From DASQYE01 sp035940775 (GTDB lineage: Bacteria; Acidobacteriota; Blastocatellia; Pyrinomonadales; Pyrinomonadaceae), in NCBI GenBank assembly GCA_035940775.1, contig DASZEN010000058.1, positions 104,195 through 168,194 on the forward strand: 64,000 bases of DNA, read 5' to 3'. Of the stretch, positions 17,801 through 26,591 are shown one piece after another. The notes under the pieces were generated by a model. It was given only the letters and a program-made list of their open reading frames with translations. It was not told the DNA's origin and searched no databases. The stretch's first letter is position 1. The number at the start of each line of letters is the position of its first letter. The position numbers and the translations under genes were made by a program.

Positions 17801-17934
17801 AGGCGTAGGGATGAGGGATGAGGGATGAAAAGGTAAGAGTGAATTGTTAATTAAGGCATTCACTCAACCCCTTTTCATCGCTGATCGCTACCGCCCTCCG
17901 CCCTTCGTTCCGCCCTTCGTTCCTTCCTTTCTTT
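17770..17934. repeat. purine-rich tandem repeats flanked by imperfect inverted repeat
   Basis: The end of the acetyltransferase gene and the gap after it hold AAGGAGGAACGAAGGG and several GATGAGG repeats. An imperfect reverse complement of the first motif appears at about 17909-17934, just before the aminotransferase start. It could fold into a stem that affects translation of the next gene. A chance product of purine-rich drift is also possible. Confidence 0.4.
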
Positions 17935-17935
17935 G

Positions 17936-19078
17936 ATGACTGTTCCTTTTGTCGATCTACAGGCCCAATACAGAGAGATTAAGGGGGAAGTGGACGCGGC
18001 CATTGCGCGTGTGATTGAGAGCGCCGCTTTCATCCTGGGCCGCGAGGTGGAGGCTTTTGAAGCGGCCTTTGCCGAATACACTGGCGCGCGATTTTGCATC
18101 GGCCTCAATAGCGGAACGGCGGCCGTTCAACTGGCCGTGATGGCCTGCCGTATAGGGGTTGGCGACGAGGTGATCGTCCCGGCCAACACTTTCTTTGCGA
18201 CCGCCGAAGGAGTCTCGACCGCCGGGGCCACGCCCGTCTTCGTCGATTCAGACCCGCACTCGTACACGATTGACACCACCAGGATCGAGGCGGCGATCAC
18301 GGAGAGAACGCGCGCTATTATGCCCGTGCATCTCTATGGCCAGTCGGCCGATCTCGATCCGATCTTCGAGCTGGCCGCGCGCTACAACCTCGCCGTCATA
18401 GAGGACGCGGCGCAGGCGCACGGCGGCCTTTATCGTGGGCGGCGCGTCGGGGCGCTGGCGCTCGCGGGCTGCTTCAGCTTTTATCCTGGCAAGAATCTGG
18501 GCGCTTATGGCGAAGGCGGGGCCGTCACGACCAACGATGCGGAGGTCGCGCGCCGCGTTCGCCTTCTGCGCGATCATGGCTCGGAGCAGAAGTATCATCA
18601 CGAAATCATCGGCTACAATTTCCGGCTCGAAGGATTACAGGGCGCCGTGCTGGGCGTCAAGCTGAAGCACCTGGATCGCTGGAATGAGCTGCGCCGCGGC
18701 CACGCCGCGCGCTACAAGCACCTGCTACGCGAGACTCCGCTAACGTTGCCGCGCGAGATGGAGTACGCACGCCACGTCTATCATCTCTACGTCGTGCAGA
18801 CGGACGAGCGCGAACTGCTGCGCGCGCGCCTCAATGAAGCGGGCGTGCAAACAGGGATACACTATCCCGTCCCGGTGCATCTGCAACCGGCTTACGCCTC
18901 GCTCGGCTACGGGCCCGGCTCGTTTCCGGAAACGGAGCGGCAGGCCAGCCGTGTGCTTTCGCTGCCGATGTACCCGGAACTGACGGACGAGCAACTCAAC
19001 CATGTCGCCTGTGCGATACGCGAGGCGTCTGAAGCGGTGATGCGGCAGCCGACGCTCGAAGGAAGGGCCGCCCGATGA
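17936..19078 (+). CDS. DegT/DnrJ/EryC1/StrS sugar aminotransferase
   Basis: A 380-residue PLP enzyme that aminates a keto-sugar nucleotide using glutamate. The PLP lysine is Lys186 in SFYPGKNLGA, and Asp157 in IEDAAQAHGG contacts the cofactor nitrogen. Length and the opening VPFVDLQAQY match WbpE, FdtB and QdtB-type 3-aminotransferases. The ATG at 17936 was chosen over a TTG directly upstream. Its stop overlaps the start of the M28 peptidase gene (ATGA). Confidence 0.92.
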   Translation: MTVPFVDLQAQYREIKGEVDAAIARVIESAAFILGREVEAFEAAFAEYTGARFCIGLNSGTAAVQLAVMACRIGVGDEVIVPANTFFATAEGVSTAGATPVFVDSDPHSYTIDTTRIEAAITERTRAIMPVHLYGQSADLDPIFELAARYNLAVIEDAAQAHGGLYRGRRVGALALAGCFSFYPGKNLGAYGEGGAVTTNDAEVARRVRLLRDHGSEQKYHHEIIGYNFRLEGLQGAVLGVKLKHLDRWNELRRGHAARYKHLLRETPLTLPREMEYARHVYHLYVVQTDERELLRARLNEAGVQTGIHYPVPVHLQPAYASLGYGPGSFPETERQASRVLSLPMYPELTDEQLNHVACAIREASEAVMRQPTLEGRAAR

Positions 19079-19917
19079 TCGAGCCCTTGAAGGTAAAGCT
19101 CGTAGGCTTTCTGCTTCTGCTGTTTCTGTTCATGGCTGGCGGCGCAGGCGCGCAACCTCGGTCGAGGCCGAAAATCTCAACGCTCGAACAGTTTCAGACG
19201 GAGTTTGCTTCAGTGCCTTGCAGGAACGAGGAGCGGCTGGACGGCGTCAGGGCCCTGTTCGAGAGGATGGGCGCTCCCGCTTCCGACATCTCCATCGATA
19301 CGTTCGAGGGCGTCAGGAACCTCGTCGTCATAAAGCGCGGCACCTCGGCCGAGAAGATCGTCATCGGAGCGCACTACGACAAAGTACGGAGCGGCTGCGG
19401 AGCCGTGGATAATTGGAGCGGCATTGTGACGCTCGGCCACCTCTACAGGTCGCTCAAGGACGTTGCGCTCAAAAAAACTCTGGTCTTCGTCGCCTTTGGC
19501 GAAGAGGAGAAGGGCCTCGTTGGCTCGCGCGCGATGGTCAAAGCGATCAAGCCGGAGGAGTTGGAGCAGTATTGCGCGATGGTCAATATCGACAGCCTCG
19601 GGATGGGCGCGCCGCAGGTGGCCGATAATATGTCGAGCGAGAAGTTGGGGAAGCTGGCCGGAGAGCTTGCTCTTGAGATGAAGATGCCGTTCGGCCACGT
19701 CATCGTTGACGGAGCGAACGCCGATTCCAGTTCCTTCAAGGGGAAAATGATTCCGGCCCTGACTATTTTCGGCCTCGGCAATGATTGGCCCAAGGTTCTG
19801 CACAGCGACAACGATCAGCCGTCCAGGGTAAACCCGACGAGCGTCTACCTGGGATACAGGCTGGCCCTTTATCTGGTCGTGCGTGTCGAAGAGGCTGCTT
19901 GCTCTGCCTATAGGTGA
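19075..19917 (+). CDS. secreted M28-family metallopeptidase
   Basis: A 280-residue exported zinc aminopeptidase-like protein. A signal peptide covers residues 1-26 (…GGAGA-QP). All five metal ligands of the M28 family are in place: His100 (GAHYDK), Asp112 (VDNWSG), Glu143/144 (GEEEKG), Asp173 (NIDSLG) and His243 (LHSDND). It is coupled by overlapping codons to the aminotransferase before it and the dehydrogenase after it, which is an unusual setting for a peptidase. It probably acts in the periplasm. It could equally be an amidase-like enzyme for an N-acyl sugar, which is speculation. Confidence 0.88.
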   Translation: MIEPLKVKLVGFLLLLFLFMAGGAGAQPRSRPKISTLEQFQTEFASVPCRNEERLDGVRALFERMGAPASDISIDTFEGVRNLVVIKRGTSAEKIVIGAHYDKVRSGCGAVDNWSGIVTLGHLYRSLKDVALKKTLVFVAFGEEEKGLVGSRAMVKAIKPEELEQYCAMVNIDSLGMGAPQVADNMSSEKLGKLAGELALEMKMPFGHVIVDGANADSSSFKGKMIPALTIFGLGNDWPKVLHSDNDQPSRVNPTSVYLGYRLALYLVVRVEEAACSAYR

Positions 19918-20948
19918 TGATGAGCCCGACGACAATTGGTGTGATCGGTTGCGGCTACTGGGGGCCGAATCTACTGCGTAACTTCGCGGAGAACGAAGCG
20001 GCGCAGCTAAGCTGGATGTGCGATCTGGATATGAAGCGGCTCGACACGGTCGGACGCCGCTACCCGGCGGCCAGAACGACGCGCGACTGCCGCCAGCTCT
20101 TCGCAGACCCGCACCTGGATGCCGTCGTCATCGCGACGCCCGTCGCCACGCACTTCAATTTCGCGCGCCAGGCGCTCGAAGCCGGTAAGCACGTCCTCAT
20201 GGAAAAGCCCTTCACATCGAGCACGCGCGAGGCGGAGCAGTTGATCGAGCTGGCCGAGCGCAAGGGGCTCACCCTGATGGTGGATCACACCTTCATCTAT
20301 ACGGGGGCCGTTCGTAAAATCAGAGAGATAGTCAGAAGCGGCGAGCTTGGCGAGCTGCTCTATTTCGATTCGGTGCGGATTAACCTGGGGCTGTTCCAGC
20401 GCGATATCAACGTCGTCTGGGACTTGGCGCCGCACGATCTGGCGATCATGGACTTCATCATCGGGCGTGAGCCGGAAGCGGTCACCGCTACGGGTCGCTC
20501 GCACATCGAGCCGGGCATAGAGAACATCGCCTACGTCATGTTCCGTTTCCCGGACGAATTCATCGCACACTTTCACTTCAACTGGCTCGCGCCCGTCAAG
20601 ATTCGACGCACGCTGATTGCCGGAAGCCGCAAGATGATCGTCTACGACGACATCGAGCCGACCGAGAAGCTGCGCATCTATGACAAGGGCGTGACGAGCA
20701 ACCGGATAGAGAATGATGCGGACAGGGAGGACGCCTACCGCACGCTCGTCAGCTATCGCACGGGCGACGTGTGGGTTCCGAAGCTGGATTCAACCGAAGC
20801 TCTGCACTACGTTTGCAAGGAGTTTCTGGATTCGATCAGAGAGCAGCGCGCGCCGCTCACGGACGGTCACGCGGGCCTGCGCGTCGTGCGGCTGCTCGAA
20901 GCCGCCCAACAGTCCATCACTCAGGGCGGGCGTCAGATGAAGCTTTAG
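19917..20948 (+). CDS. Gfo/Idh/MocA-family sugar nucleotide oxidoreductase
   Basis: A 343-residue NAD-dependent enzyme. The Rossmann motif is GVIGCGYWGPN (8-18) and the conserved Glu-Lys-Pro is at 96-98 (MEKPF). Such enzymes (WbpB, GnnA) oxidise C3 of a UDP-hexosamine before transamination. With the DegT aminotransferase and hexapeptide acetyltransferase it would complete a 3-acetamido-sugar route. The start overlaps the peptidase stop; ATGs at 19917 and 19920 are equivalent choices. Downstream is a strong bidirectional terminator. Confidence 0.9.
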   Translation: MMSPTTIGVIGCGYWGPNLLRNFAENEAAQLSWMCDLDMKRLDTVGRRYPAARTTRDCRQLFADPHLDAVVIATPVATHFNFARQALEAGKHVLMEKPFTSSTREAEQLIELAERKGLTLMVDHTFIYTGAVRKIREIVRSGELGELLYFDSVRINLGLFQRDINVVWDLAPHDLAIMDFIIGREPEAVTATGRSHIEPGIENIAYVMFRFPDEFIAHFHFNWLAPVKIRRTLIAGSRKMIVYDDIEPTEKLRIYDKGVTSNRIENDADREDAYRTLVSYRTGDVWVPKLDSTEALHYVCKEFLDSIREQRAPLTDGHAGLRVVRLLEAAQQSITQGGRQMKL

Positions 20949-20970
20949 CAATCGATTGAAAAGCTATAGT

Positions 20971-21031
20971 AAAGCCTCTGAGGGGCGGCCGCTGCAAAGG
21001 ATTATCGCAGCGGCCGCCCCTCAGAGGCTTT
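20971..21031. terminator. bidirectional intrinsic terminator
   Basis: A perfect 25-bp inverted repeat (20971-20995 and 21007-21031) with an 11-nt loop lies between the convergent oxidoreductase and gmd genes. The arms end in AAA on the left and TTTT on the right, so it can stop transcription from both directions. Confidence 0.9.
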
Positions 21032-21061
21032 TCCTAAGTCTTCTAATCGTCTTCCAGCGTT

Positions 21062-22108
21062 TTAAACCGTCCCCCAGCGTACCTTGCCTGCGGAGGACGA
21101 GCCTTCGGCGGTGCGCTGCTCGTGTTCCTGGCGGGCCAATCTGAGGTCGCTATCGACCATCAGACGGACTAATTCTTTGAAGCCAACTTTGGGCTCCCAG
21201 CCGAGCACCTCGCGCGCTTTCGTGGCGTCGCCCAGAAGCAGATCGACCTCCGCCGGGCGATAGTAGCGCGGGTCTATCTCGACGTACTTGTTCCAATCCA
21301 TATCCAGATAACCGAAGGCTTCGTCTAGAAAGTCTCGGATCGAATGGGTCTCGCCCGTGGCGATCACGAAATCGTCAGGCTGCCCGGCCTGCATCATCAG
21401 CCACATCGCCTCGACGTAGTCGCGCGCGTAGCCCCAGTCGCGGCGCGCGTCCAGATTCCCCAGGTAAAGCTTCTCCTGCAAGCCCAGCTTGATGCGTGTC
21501 GCCGCGCGCGTGATCTTACGGGAGACGAATGTCTCGCCGCGCCGCTCCGACTCGTGATTGAACAGTATGCCGTTGCAGGCGAAAAGATTGTAGGACTCCC
21601 TGTAGTTGACCGTGATCCAGTAGGCGTAAGCCTTGGCGCAGCCGTAGGGCGAGCGCGGGTAGAAGGGGGTGCGTTCCGATTGCGGCGTCTCCGAGACCTT
21701 GCCGAAAAGCTCCGAGGATGATGCCTGGTAAAACTTCGGACGAATACCGACCTCGCGAATGGCTTCGAGGATGCGAACCGTCCCGAGGCCCGTCACCTCG
21801 CCAGTGTATTCCGGCACATCGAAGCTCACGCGGACGTGCGATTGCGCGCCGAGGTTATAAATCTCGTCCGGTGCTGTCTGGCGCAGAATCGTGTTCAGAG
21901 AGCTGGAATCGTTCAAGTCGCCGTAGACGAGGCGCAGGCGCGTCCCCTTTTCGTGCGGGTCTTGGTAGAGATGATCTATGCGATCCGTATTGAAAGACGA
22001 CGAGCGACGAATAATGCCGTAAACCTCATAGCCTTTTTCCAGCAATAGCTCGGTCAGAAACGAGCCGTCCTGGCCCGTGATCCCTGTTATCAATGCGCGT
22101 TTTGTCAT
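21062..22108 (-). CDS. gmd: GDP-mannose 4,6-dehydratase
   Basis: A 348-residue SDR enzyme making GDP-4-keto-6-deoxymannose, the precursor of GDP-L-fucose. It has the family motif GITGQDG (9-15), SSSELFG (130-136) and catalytic Tyr155/Lys159 in SPYGCAK. Length is normal. It is divergent from fcl, with 237 bp between their starts, and convergent with the aminosugar operon. Confidence 0.96.
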   Translation of the reverse strand: MTKRALITGITGQDGSFLTELLLEKGYEVYGIIRRSSSFNTDRIDHLYQDPHEKGTRLRLVYGDLNDSSSLNTILRQTAPDEIYNLGAQSHVRVSFDVPEYTGEVTGLGTVRILEAIREVGIRPKFYQASSSELFGKVSETPQSERTPFYPRSPYGCAKAYAYWITVNYRESYNLFACNGILFNHESERRGETFVSRKITRAATRIKLGLQEKLYLGNLDARRDWGYARDYVEAMWLMMQAGQPDDFVIATGETHSIRDFLDEAFGYLDMDWNKYVEIDPRYYRPAEVDLLLGDATKAREVLGWEPKVGFKELVRLMVDSDLRLARQEHEQRTAEGSSSAGKVRWGTV

Positions 22109-22345
22109 GTCTGTGGACGATCCTGCCGTATGGTTTAATAGCCCTTTGGGGCCGCCAGATGCGGGTGCGCGGCGCGTGCCGCCCGCAAAACTCTTAATCC
22201 GTGCGGGAAGGCCGGTTTAGCATCACTTCTCGAATCTGATACCATAACCAAGCAATAGCGGTTTGAGCAAGTCGGCGAAGTCGCCTGCCCGCAAACTTCT
22301 GTGTTATAAAGTTGAGACGAACAGCTCCTTATTCTTGAAGATCAA

Positions 22346-23302
22346 ATGGATGCCCCGGCTAAAGAGTTTCCCTACAAAAAAGTTACTGTGACGGGCGGCG
22401 CTGGTTTTCTCGGACGCCACCTCGTCCAGAGGCTCAAGGATCGCGGCGCGGATGTCGTTGTGCCGCGCAGCCGCGACTACAATCTGGTTCGGGAGGCGGA
22501 CGTGGCGCGCCTGCTTGACGATGCACGCCCCGAAATGGTCATCCATCTGGCGGCGGTCGTCGGCGGCATCGGACACAACCAGAAGAATCCGGGCCGCTTC
22601 TTCTATGAGAATCTGATGATGGGCACGCAGCTCATAGAGCAGTCGCGCGTGCGCGGCATCAGGAAGTTCGTCGCGCTCGGCACCGTCTGCGCTTATCCTA
22701 AATTCACGCCCGTGCCCTTTAGCGAAGACGACATCTGGAACGGTTATCCGGAAGAGACCAACGCGCCCTACGGCCTGGCGAAAAAGATGATGCTCGTCCA
22801 GGCCCAATCCTATCGCGAGCAGTACGGCTTCAATACCATCTACCTGCTTCCGGCAAACCTCTACGGCCCTTTCGACAATTTCGATCTTGAGACCTCGCAC
22901 GTTATCCCGGCCCTGATACGCAAGTGCGTCGAGGCACGACGGGCCGGGCGCGACCGCATAGAAGTGTGGGGCTCGGGCGAGGTCTCGCGCGAGTTTCTAT
23001 ACGTGGAGGACTGCGCCGACGGAATCCTTCGCGCGGCCGAAGCTTACGACGGCGCGGAGCCGGTCAACATCGGTTCGGGCCGCGAGATAATGATTAAAGA
23101 CCTGGTTCACCTGATCGCGCGCCTGACGGGTTTCGCGGGCGAGATCAGGTGGCAGAAAGATCGTCCGGACGGCCAGCCGCGCCGCGGGCTCGACGTGACG
23201 CGCGCCTTCGAGGAATTCGGCTTTCGCGCGCAGGTTCCTCTCGAAGAGGGCTTGCGGCGAACCATAGAGTGGTACGAGAGCACTATTCAAGAGCAGGTTT
23301 GA
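22346..23302 (+). CDS. fcl: GDP-L-fucose synthase
   Basis: A 318-residue SDR epimerase-reductase converting GDP-4-keto-6-deoxymannose to GDP-L-fucose. The NADP motif is TGGAGFLGRH (16-25). GTVCAYPK and Tyr142/Lys146 in APYGLAKK match WcaG. It is divergent from gmd and probably leads the long plus-strand glycosyltransferase run that follows. Confidence 0.95.
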   Translation: MDAPAKEFPYKKVTVTGGAGFLGRHLVQRLKDRGADVVVPRSRDYNLVREADVARLLDDARPEMVIHLAAVVGGIGHNQKNPGRFFYENLMMGTQLIEQSRVRGIRKFVALGTVCAYPKFTPVPFSEDDIWNGYPEETNAPYGLAKKMMLVQAQSYREQYGFNTIYLLPANLYGPFDNFDLETSHVIPALIRKCVEARRAGRDRIEVWGSGEVSREFLYVEDCADGILRAAEAYDGAEPVNIGSGREIMIKDLVHLIARLTGFAGEIRWQKDRPDGQPRRGLDVTRAFEEFGFRAQVPLEEGLRRTIEWYESTIQEQV

Positions 23303-23396
23303 AGTTGAGAACCCCCTCATGGCCGGTGTGCAGGGCAAAGCGTTCGTTCGTTTCCGCGCTCCTTAGCCTTCCAGGCAATCTCTACAGAGCCATCGT

Positions 23397-24752
23397 ATGA
23401 GAGAGACTAAAGAAAAAGTGGGTCGGGTGGACTCAAAAGAAGCAGCGGCGGGCGCGCTCGGCGACGGGACAATCCTGGGAATTTCGGCGCTGGCCGTGCG
23501 GCTGGCCTGGGTCGCGTGGGGCCGATGGGTCGCGGGCGATACGTGGGAATATCTGCGGCTCGCGAAGAACCTACGGTTTCATCATATCTTCAGTATGGGA
23601 GAAACGGCCGCGAGCCTCGCTCCGACCGCCTTCCGACCGCCGCTTTATCCGGCACTGATCGCCATCTTGTGGTGGGGAGAGAACCCCCCCCTCATCAGTG
23701 TGATGATTCTGCAAGCCGTCTGCGGCGCGGCCACCGTCGTGCTCGTCTACCTGATGGCGCGCGACTACTTTAATCGCCCCGTGGCCCTGATCGCAGGTCT
23801 CGGCATGGTCTTCGCTCCGCTCAGTTGCCGCTACACGTCCGTCATCATGACGGAGACCCTGTTCACCTTTCTCATCACGCTCGGATTCTTTCTATGGGGA
23901 CGCGAGCATTTCGTCCGGGCCGGTGTGGTCTTCGGTCTCTCGGCGCTGACGAGGCCGACGATGCCGCCGTTTCTCCTCGCCTTACCACTGCTGGCGCTGA
24001 TAGTGCCCGCGTGGCGGCCCTACTGGCGCAAGTACGCCATAATTTTCGTGATGGTTGCGACCGTCTCGTCCGTTTGGATTGCGCGCAACGCCCTGGTGTT
24101 CGGAAGATTTATTCCGATTGCCGCGTCCGGCTGGGGGACGAACCTGCTGTTCGGAACCATCGAGACGAAATTCACAGGCGACGACGTATGGACTGCTGTG
24201 CTGAATGATCCGGCGACGAGGGTTGACCCCGGCCTGAATGAGGTCGAGGCCGACCGCGCGAAGATGCGCAAGGCGCTCGGCCGCATCGCGGCAGACCCGC
24301 GCCACTGGCTCTACGTCCGGGCCAAACAGTACCCGCGCCTTTTTATGGATAGCGGCGATTACCTGCTCGGTTCTTACAACCTGACGATCGGACAGGCGAT
24401 CAGGGAGCCGCGCCCGCTCGTCATCTTAACCAAGTTCGCTTTCATCCTGGGCAATCTGGCGCTCGTGCTGCTCGCCGCCTACGGAATGTTCGCCGAGCGG
24501 GCGCGCTTCGTCGCCCTCAGCCACATCACCCTGTTTCCGATATTTCTCGCGGCCAGTCATCTGCCGATGTGGATCGGGGATTCGCGCTATAGCTTGCCGA
24601 TGGTTCCGCTGGTGGCGATCCTCGCGGCGGTCGGACTCCTGCGCGTCGCGGAGGTCGTCGGCTTTGCCCTTAAGAGAAGAGCGATGTTCGCGCCCAAAGA
24701 TCATGACGTGGGCCCAGGCGCCGGGAGAGCGACTCCCGTGCAGCCGACCTGA
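23397..24752 (+). CDS. GT-C fold membrane glycosyltransferase (GT39/ArnT-like)
   Basis: A 451-residue polytopic protein with about ten hydrophobic segments. The first extracytoplasmic loop contains the acidic pattern GDTWEYLRLAK (~46-56), the place of the catalytic Asp in lipid-linked-sugar GT-C enzymes. RPPLYPAL and TRPTMPP follow in loops. It would transfer a sugar from an undecaprenyl carrier on the periplasmic side. Two other proteins in this window (29968 and 32367) share this loop pattern. Acceptor unknown. Confidence 0.72.
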   Translation: MRETKEKVGRVDSKEAAAGALGDGTILGISALAVRLAWVAWGRWVAGDTWEYLRLAKNLRFHHIFSMGETAASLAPTAFRPPLYPALIAILWWGENPPLISVMILQAVCGAATVVLVYLMARDYFNRPVALIAGLGMVFAPLSCRYTSVIMTETLFTFLITLGFFLWGREHFVRAGVVFGLSALTRPTMPPFLLALPLLALIVPAWRPYWRKYAIIFVMVATVSSVWIARNALVFGRFIPIAASGWGTNLLFGTIETKFTGDDVWTAVLNDPATRVDPGLNEVEADRAKMRKALGRIAADPRHWLYVRAKQYPRLFMDSGDYLLGSYNLTIGQAIREPRPLVILTKFAFILGNLALVLLAAYGMFAERARFVALSHITLFPIFLAASHLPMWIGDSRYSLPMVPLVAILAAVGLLRVAEVVGFALKRRAMFAPKDHDVGPGAGRATPVQPT

Positions 24753-24784
24753 ACGCGATCAAGAGGTGAGACCGAGACAGAGAG

Positions 24785-25549
24785 ATGCTCTTCTGGTATC
24801 GTCGCCAACTAAAAGAACACGGCGCGGTGGAAGCAACACGACTGTTATGGCGCACCGCGCGCTCGCGTCTGAGCACCAGACTCGCCAATAAATTTCTGCG
24901 CGAAAAGATAACCTGCCCCTGCTGCGGGTGGAATGGACGACGATTCTACGATTACATCGAGGTGGGATACACGATTCCGCGCGCCGCTTGTCCGCGCTGC
25001 GACAGCCACGCGCGGCATCGTACGCTCTACCTATGGCTCGAACGCGAGTATCGGCTCCAAAACAAAAGCGGAGTGGCGCTGGTGTTCGCTCCCGAGAGGG
25101 CGCTCGCTCCCACCTGGGATGCGGCAACGAGCGTGCGGGCCTACCGCGTGGATGTCGCGGCGGCGCGCGGCGTAGACCTTTTGGCCGATCTGCAAAGGCT
25201 GCCGATCACAAGCGATGCGGTCGACATCATCTGGTGCCATCACGTTTTGGAGCATATCGAGGATGATCTGGCGGCGATCAGGGAGCTATACAGAGTAGTG
25301 CGGCCCGGTGTGGGCGAGCTGATCGTATCGGTTCCGATGGAAGAGGGGTTGAAAAGGACGCGCGAGTACGGATTTGCAGACCCGCGAGAGTCCGGCCACT
25401 GGCGTATCTATGGCGACGACTTCATGGATCGGCTCGCCGCGACCGGCTTTAGCGTGCAGGCGGTCGATTACCGGGTGTCGGCCGAGGAAGCTGCGCGCTA
25501 CGGAGCGGCCTCTGAAAAGTTTCTCATCTGTCGAAAGGCCACGCTCTAA
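24785..25549 (+). CDS. SAM-dependent methyltransferase with N-terminal zinc ribbon
   Basis: A 254-residue protein. Residues 40-80 hold a CxxC…CxxC pair (ITCPCCGW and CPRCDSH), likely a zinc-binding ribbon. The methyltransferase domain is degenerate at the first glycine loop, but retains the LPITSDAVDIIWCHHVLEHI and RVVRPGVGELIVSVP segments typical of the class. It is in a chain of plus-strand glycan genes with short gaps. It is probably a sugar O-methyltransferase. Confidence 0.75.
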   Translation: MLFWYRRQLKEHGAVEATRLLWRTARSRLSTRLANKFLREKITCPCCGWNGRRFYDYIEVGYTIPRAACPRCDSHARHRTLYLWLEREYRLQNKSGVALVFAPERALAPTWDAATSVRAYRVDVAAARGVDLLADLQRLPITSDAVDIIWCHHVLEHIEDDLAAIRELYRVVRPGVGELIVSVPMEEGLKRTREYGFADPRESGHWRIYGDDFMDRLAATGFSVQAVDYRVSAEEAARYGAASEKFLICRKATL

Positions 25550-25596
25550 AGAACGAGCTAACGAACGCAGCTAAACGGCACGGCGCTCTTTTTGAA

Positions 25597-26586
25597 ATGA
25601 ACTATCCTAGAATAACCGTCACGACGCCTTCCTTTAACCAGGGACGATACCTCGAAGAGACGATCCGCTCCGTCCTCGATCAGGATTATCCTAACCTCGA
25701 ATACATCATCATCGACGGCGCGAGCACGGACGATTCCCTTGAGATCATCAAGAGATACGAAAGCCACCTGTCTTACTGGGTCAGCGAACGGGACGCCGGG
25801 CAGAGCGAGGCGATCAATAAGGGGCTCAAGAGAGCGACGGGCGAGATCGTCACCTGGCTCAATAGCGACGACCTATATCTGCCGCACGCCCTCACGCGCG
25901 CCGCCTCGCATTTTGAAAAGTGTGACGCGGCGCTCATACACGGACGGACGGAGCTTTTCGGGAACGGATTCGACGGGATGTTGAAGGGGGCCGACGACGA
26001 CGACGATCTGGAAATCCGCTACCTTTCGGGCATGCCCTTCCCGCAGCCCTCGTCCTTCTTCAGGAGGCGTGTGCTTCTGGAGCAGGGCTATCTGGACGAA
26101 ACACTTCACTACGGCATGGACTATGACCTCGTGGCGAGGATCGCTCTGAATTACCCGATCAGGAAAGTCGAAGACGTTTTCTCTAAATATCGCCTGCACG
26201 AAGAGAGCAAGTCGGTCGCGCAAAATATAGAGTTCACGCGCGACTGGGCCAGGACCTTCAGCCGCGTGCTGCGCTCATTCGATTTCACAGCCGAGCTGGT
26301 AGAGCACATGGCCGCTCTATCGCTCTACGTCGAGGGCGAGGATTGCTACCACGTCGGGAAAAGCTTCGGCAGGGAGGAGATACGCAAGGCGTTCCTCTAT
26401 TTTCTGGAGTTTCAGCTCTACTACTTTTACGAGAATCTGGACTTGAGACGAGCGAGCGAGCTGGCGCGGTTCATCAAAGACGCAGACCCGGCCTTTTACC
26501 GCGCGCGCTCTCTCGCCAGGATTTACAGGCGGTCGCGCCCGGCGAGCGCCGCCCTCATCAAGCTCCTGAGAAATTTCACGCGATAG
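25597..26586 (+). CDS. glycosyltransferase family 2
   Basis: A 329-residue GT-A enzyme. The N-terminus ITVTTPSFNQGRYLEETIRS is the nucleotide-binding strand; IIDGASTDDS and the DxD-like LNSDD near residue 89-93 bind the metal and donor. A C-terminal helical tail (~270-329) is Arg-rich. It is cytoplasmic and adds a sugar to the lipid-linked repeat unit. The next gene starts 5 bp later. Confidence 0.9.
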   Translation: MNYPRITVTTPSFNQGRYLEETIRSVLDQDYPNLEYIIIDGASTDDSLEIIKRYESHLSYWVSERDAGQSEAINKGLKRATGEIVTWLNSDDLYLPHALTRAASHFEKCDAALIHGRTELFGNGFDGMLKGADDDDDLEIRYLSGMPFPQPSSFFRRRVLLEQGYLDETLHYGMDYDLVARIALNYPIRKVEDVFSKYRLHEESKSVAQNIEFTRDWARTFSRVLRSFDFTAELVEHMAALSLYVEGEDCYHVGKSFGREEIRKAFLYFLEFQLYYFYENLDLRRASELARFIKDADPAFYRARSLARIYRRSRPASAALIKLLRNFTR

Positions 26587-26591
26587 CCATC

